A DNA stretch of 64,000 bases from Symsagittifera roscoffensis (Eukaryota; Xenacoelomorpha; Acoela; Convolutidae), in NCBI RefSeq assembly GCF_963678635.1, contig NC_087062.1, forward strand, positions 64,393,253 through 64,457,252, written 5' to 3'. This document shows, piece by piece, positions 60,117-64,000 of the stretch. The notes under the pieces are model-generated. The model saw only the letters and a program-made list of their open reading frames with translations, did not search any database and was not told where the DNA came from. The position numbers were made by a program, and so were the translations under genes. The stretch's first letter is position 1; each line of letters begins with the position of its first letter.

Positions 60117-62031
60117 GTTCGTCAAAACAGGAAAATCACTTTATGAATCTTCAAGGCCTGCACACATAATCCGCGTACTTACAAGCACAGAAGTATGCTT
60201 AGCAAGAAGTGCACACCTAGGCCTCGTAAGACTCATCTTTTAACTATATCTCCGATTAGTCTAACACGGAGGCGAAGTGGAGTTTCGCTTCATCCGCGAT
60301 ACCAAGTGAACATAGCATTGCAAACTCGCAGATAACAGATGAAATAAAACCTTTGAGTCGGAAGAAATTGTCAAACTAACCTCATCTGTAAAATTTTCCA
60401 TAAAAAATTACAAAGGTTCTGTAAAAATTTTTTAATTTTTTGATGTTCCATTTGAGGCAAAAAAGTCCAGCAATACAACCGCCGGCTTTAAAAGTATTCA
60501 GAAACATTTAACGGACGGCAAATAAGCTGACTACATTTTAGTAAACGTCCATTGAGCCGAAAACAAAAAGTTTCAATTTCTGACATTTAAAAATTTTACG
60601 TTTATCCCCCTTTGGTAACACAAAAAAAATTAACACTCTATTTTTCTTTCAAAAATGCAAAATTAGATCACTAAACTAACGAAACGTATGCCATGACCAT
60701 TTAGGGCAAATGAAGATTTTAAGCAAAACAAAATTATGAGAACTTATAGAAAGTTAAAAAAAAATACAAAATACAGAAATGAATGAAAAATACTTTCCAA
60801 GTTACAATGAAAATTGCTAAGGGCAAAAAGTTGGTTTATGCAGCAACCAACCCACTATAACGTAAGGAGACAAACTTAAGGTCCAAAATTTTTTGAAACT
60901 GAAATTTTTAACTTGGACAAAAAATAGGTCGTAGTGGGATTAGAACCTAATAAAGCTTCTCTGCATTTAGTAAACAAATTCTAAAAAACGGTGAACTTAA
61001 TGAATACGCTTATTTGAATCTTAAAACTATTTTTTTAAGCTAATATACCAATAATGATGGTTATAAATCATTTACAACCATTAAATTATAGCTTGAGAGA
61101 CAGTCAAGAAAATTTCTGGTCTATTTTCAGATTTCTTTGAGCGAAAAAATTAAATTGTTTTCTTAAGACCCTAAATCTTATTTTCATCAGTATTTTTATC
61201 AGTATCCAGCAAAACTAATAAAAACTCAAAAAGGTTCGAGCTTTCTTAAGAAACGAAGAAATAATAAGAAAAAAACTACAACCAAACTGTTGAGATGTTA
61301 TTATACATTTCCAAGCTGTATATTATGTTGTTCAGATCTTCATTGCTCGAAACGAAGTTATCTAAGAACAGGTAGGCCTTTTTGGTTAAATCTTATTTAG
61401 CAAAATTTCTAGGTAAATTAATCCCAATTTATTCCATAATTAGAGACGCAACTGAGCAGTTTTCTTATTCTTATATGCAGATAATTTTTAAAAACTTAGC
61501 ACTGGTTGTTAAAATTTCTTTTTAACTTATTGAAATTTTTTTCAGGAAAAATTCTAAAAATTAGCTTACGTTCAATTTCAACATTTTGCAGCTTGACTTT
61601 TGATATCTTTTAACGTTCTGCTCAAATTCATGTGACAAAAAGAAGTCAACTTAAGCTCTCCAATTAAAAATGCAAATATGAAGCAAAAAATCTGACGTGA
61701 AAAAATTGGATTGGAATTATAATAAATTATTTAAAAAAACGTTGAAAAAGGTTTGAAAAAGAGTCATCCTCGACCCTTTTCAAACTGCACGTTGACTACG
61801 TTTTCTCACGAGGCAGTCAAAAAAGCACAACACTTGTCGATATAATACCTCAGTCAAACATTTTTCGTTTTGTTAAAGCAAATTGATACAAGACTCTCAA
61901 ACGCGGGCGAAGCCCTAAATACCCCGAGACATGGAAAGTCAGAACAGTGCAACAATTAGTTGTATAAATACTTTTAGCTGTCCTTTGTTGCTATTCAAAT
62001 CTCATAGGGAATTGGAATCACTTCTATTTAG
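60117..62031. other. Intron (1.9 kb) with little recognisable content
   Basis: At about 60262-60330 lies a copy of the repeat with ggaggcgaagtggagtttcgcttcatccgcgata. The rest is AT-rich and shows no exon, transposon end or RNA-like structure that I can support. Confidence 0.5.
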
Positions 62032-62191
62032 AAACTGGAGAAGGAGTGCAACTCATGGTTGCAGAAAGTAGACACTCACATCGCACGACTGAAAGAATTT
62101 ACAGAAGGAAACGAGACGCAGAGCAGCTCTGGTATCTTTAGCAGACTGGACAGGATCAAACAGGACCTGGATGATATCAAGGACACTATTG
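62032..62191 (+). CDS. Plakin-family gene, exon: last spectrin repeat
   Basis: Acceptor ctatttag, donor gtaagt, 160 nt, phase 0 in and phase 1 out. KLEKECNSWLQKVDTHIARL then FSRLDRIKQDLDDIKDTI: conserved W in the first helix. Together with the previous exon this is the most typical spectrin repeat of the C-terminal rod. Confidence 0.9.
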
Positions 62192-62418
62192 GTAAGTTCA
62201 TTTTTTCAGCAACTTAATGTCCGAGATCAATTTCTCAACCAGGTCAGTTTTCATGCGCTCTGCTGAGTGAGACTAACAAAAAAATAATATTTGAAATTCT
62301 TTTACTGCAATAAAAAATTAGCCGATAATAAACTTTTACTGTTAGCAAAAATTTTCATCTGCCAGCTTGAATAATGGATTTCAACTAAAAATTGTAAATA
62401 TTTTATTTCTTTTTACAG

Positions 62419-62606
62419 ACATGAAGCTACAAAAACTGATCCAGTCGCAATCGATCATCGACGTCTCCAAAGCGGCATCGATCGCGGGATCATCTTCCAG
62501 TCTAGCCAGTTCGGAAGAGCAATCGAAACAGCTGAAGAGAAACCGACCCAAGAGCATGGAGCTGTCTGTGCTGCACTCAAAACAAGGTGCTTCCAGTCCA
62601 AAATTG
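62419..62606 (+). CDS. Plakin-family gene, exon: Ser-rich tail
   Basis: Acceptor ttttacag, donor gtgagg after TTG, 188 nt, phase 1 in and phase 0 out. A short helix (MKLQKLIQSQSIIDVSKAAS) is followed by a serine-rich and basic stretch (GSSSSLASSEEQSKQLKRNR, PKSMELSVLHSKQGASS). No EF-hand loop or GAS2 signature. Confidence 0.85.
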
Positions 62607-62874
62607 GTGAGGACAACTTTATAAGGAATCAAAAATTTCAAAAAATACACCTAAAATTTTACAAATACTCCGAGCAAGTTAACACCATAGCCCCATATAA
62701 ACAAGGCATACATATTTCAAAAATGTATCAGTGATATTGCGCTTAACTCAGAATAAGATTTCAAGCATTGCAAAACAATCAAGTTTGATCGGCCTAAAAA
62801 GACGGAGAGGAGTACGACAATGCGATTGAGCATTCGTTTAAGGGTTACAAAATACAAATGATTCTATGTTTCAG

Positions 62875-62928
62875 GCAAAGCCCATTAGACTGAAGTCGAC
62901 GCAGAATCTCAAAGATGGGAAAAAATAA
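62875..62928 (+). CDS. Plakin-family gene, terminal exon and stop codon
   Basis: Acceptor atgtttcag, phase 0, 17 codons then TAA at 62926-62928. C-terminus AKPIRLKSTQNLKDGKK, strongly basic. In published spectraplakins the long form ends with EF-hands, a GAS2-related domain and a basic SxIP tail; only a short basic tail is seen here. A possible polyadenylation signal aataaa is at 63032-63037. Confidence 0.85.
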   Translation, partial: AKPIRLKSTQNLKDGKK

Positions 62929-63031
62929 ACTAACTCAGCTTAAAATATTTCATGGTTTCAATATTTTTGTACATAAAACATTTGCATAGCTTTAAAAAGA
63001 TTTTTCAACTTCAAATTCAAGCTCAAAAGAT

Positions 63032-63037
63032 AATAAA
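63032..63037 (+). promoter_or_regulatory. Candidate polyadenylation signal (aataaa)
   Basis: The hexamer aataaa lies 104 bases after the stop codon, followed by a T-rich stretch (tttttcttttgg). It is the first exact hexamer after the stop. AT-rich DNA gives such hexamers by chance, so support is moderate. Confidence 0.45.
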
Positions 63038-63056
63038 TTTTTCTTTTGGCTTCAAT

Positions 63057-63319
63057 CAGTGGCTGACTTAGGAAAGCGCTGACGCCCCTCTCAGAAATTC
63101 AATCGAGTCCCTTCTTTGGTACTATTTAACTTTAAGAGCCCCTTCCTTGGTACTATTTAAGTAATATTTATCTTCGTTCAAAAAACCATGATTTTTTTAA
63201 AAAGCCGCTTCCTCTCTAATTTATTGTAAAAATGAACGGTTCGAGAGGTGTTAAGGAGCAAGCAATTTTTTTAAAATCAAAGGCTTTCACTCCTTGAGAA
63301 AGTTCTCAATCCTCCCCTG
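63057..63319. mobile_element. Decayed hAT element, CAGGGGCGGAT family
   Basis: Ends resemble the family (CAGTGGCTGACTTAGG at the left, atcctcccctg at the right). The interior keeps gacgcccctctcagaaattc and ttctttggtactattt, matching 5030-5095. Flanks gcttcaat and gctataat may be a diverged 8-bp duplication. Older than the copies at 4969 and 7181. Confidence 0.65.
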
Positions 63320-64000
63320 GCTATAATATACATTAAATTCGACATTTTTCTGAACATCTTTAAAAACAGCTTTTTAAAAGTAGAAGAAACTGTCGAGAAG
63401 GTCATTCGACCAATCTTAACGCAGAAGAGTAACATTTCTTGGAAAAAAAGTCGCACTCACATAGTTGCATTTAGATAAAAGAAGGAAACTTTTTCTAGAG
63501 ATTCTTGAGTAGGCAACATGGTTGCTTGAGAATGGGTAGTTTCACATAGATCAAATAAATTTTAAGTTTTGAGCAGAAATTTGCCATTTCAACGCTGACG
63601 CTACGGGAAAATAAAAACCAGGGAAATGAAAAGAGAAAAAACAACTGAAATATCATTAAAATGTCAACCAAAAATTATCTGAAAAACACAATTTTACAGC
63701 AAATTCATGGAAATAATTTCGTGGACCATTAGAGATGTTTGACCCAATTATAAGGCCCCATTCAATGTTTTCTCATGCCAAAGAGAAAAATTATCAGAAA
63801 CAACCTCAGAAAAATGTTATTGTGTTAAGCATCGTGATTCAAAAAGATTTCAAAAAAATTGTGCTAAAAAGAAAATTCTTGGAAATAAACAAATCAAATC
63901 AACATCCGGAATTTTTGGGATACAACAGGACTCTGCAACATTCAGAATTTCGTAAACAGTTTCCTTGCCTGTTTTTTTCTCAAAATTCGCACACCCTCGA
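63320..64000. other. 3' flank, nothing recognised
   Basis: AT-rich sequence after the gene with no open frame of note, no transposon terminus and no RNA-like element that I can support. Confidence 0.5.

Noticed and set aside
1-64000. Bacterial-type features (operons, CRISPR arrays, Shine-Dalgarno sites)
   Set aside because: The window is clearly eukaryotic: spliced exons, hAT elements and an animal cytolinker gene. No array of spaced short repeats of CRISPR type was found.

Overview
The window is eukaryotic. It carries one intron-rich metazoan gene on the + strand, read from about 3.9 kb to a stop codon at 62,926-62,928. I call it a spectraplakin/plakin (cytolinker) gene. Evidence, in order along the transcript: a divergent tandem calponin-homology actin-binding region (exons 3889-8736); a spectrin-repeat plakin domain containing a plakin-type SH3 (8841-20856, SH3 exon 13399-13560); one enormous coding exon of about 22.6 kb (20927-43547) ending in dozens of degenerate plectin/plakin repeats; and a second helical, spectrin-like rod (47299-62191) closed by a short Ser/Lys-rich tail. 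The readable exons sum to about 9,900 codons. The first coding exon, promoter and start codon were not found; they lie upstream of 3889 or outside the window.

I could not identify the organism. The DNA is AT-rich, introns range from about 42 nt to several kb, and they are full of short non-autonomous transposons. Two exon junctions (4318/6196 and 13560/14021) keep the reading frame only with GG-AG and GA-AG introns. Such introns are known to be common in appendicularian tunicates, but two junctions are thin evidence, so I say only 'invertebrate metazoan, possibly tunicate-like'.

Layout: 1-3888, upstream/intron with transposon remnants and a 423-bp hAT-type element; 3889-8736, actin-binding exons with two further hAT elements in the introns; 8841-20856, plakin domain exons with three large repeat-filled introns; 20927-43547, giant exon in five zones (linker, block 1 of a 'DDPEL' beta-rich module, acidic ~95-aa repeats with a recent tandem duplication, block 2 of the module, plakin repeats, basic Ser/Thr/Pro tail); 43548-47298, repeat-filled intron with one small exon; 47299-62928, C-terminal rod and tail; 62929-64000, 3' flank with a decayed hAT copy.

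If translated in full, the product would join actin (CH domains) to partners held by the plakin domain and plakin repeats. This isoform shows no EF-hand pair or GAS2-related domain, so the usual spectraplakin microtubule end is missing here. Phase arithmetic allows a short isoform that skips 20927-47432 (exon ending 20856 and exon starting 47819 are both phase 0). The most unusual content is inside the giant exon: a repeated module I do not recognise, a regular two-repeat (about 90 aa) order in the plakin repeats, and a 99%-identical internal duplication whose changes are mostly amino-acid replacing.
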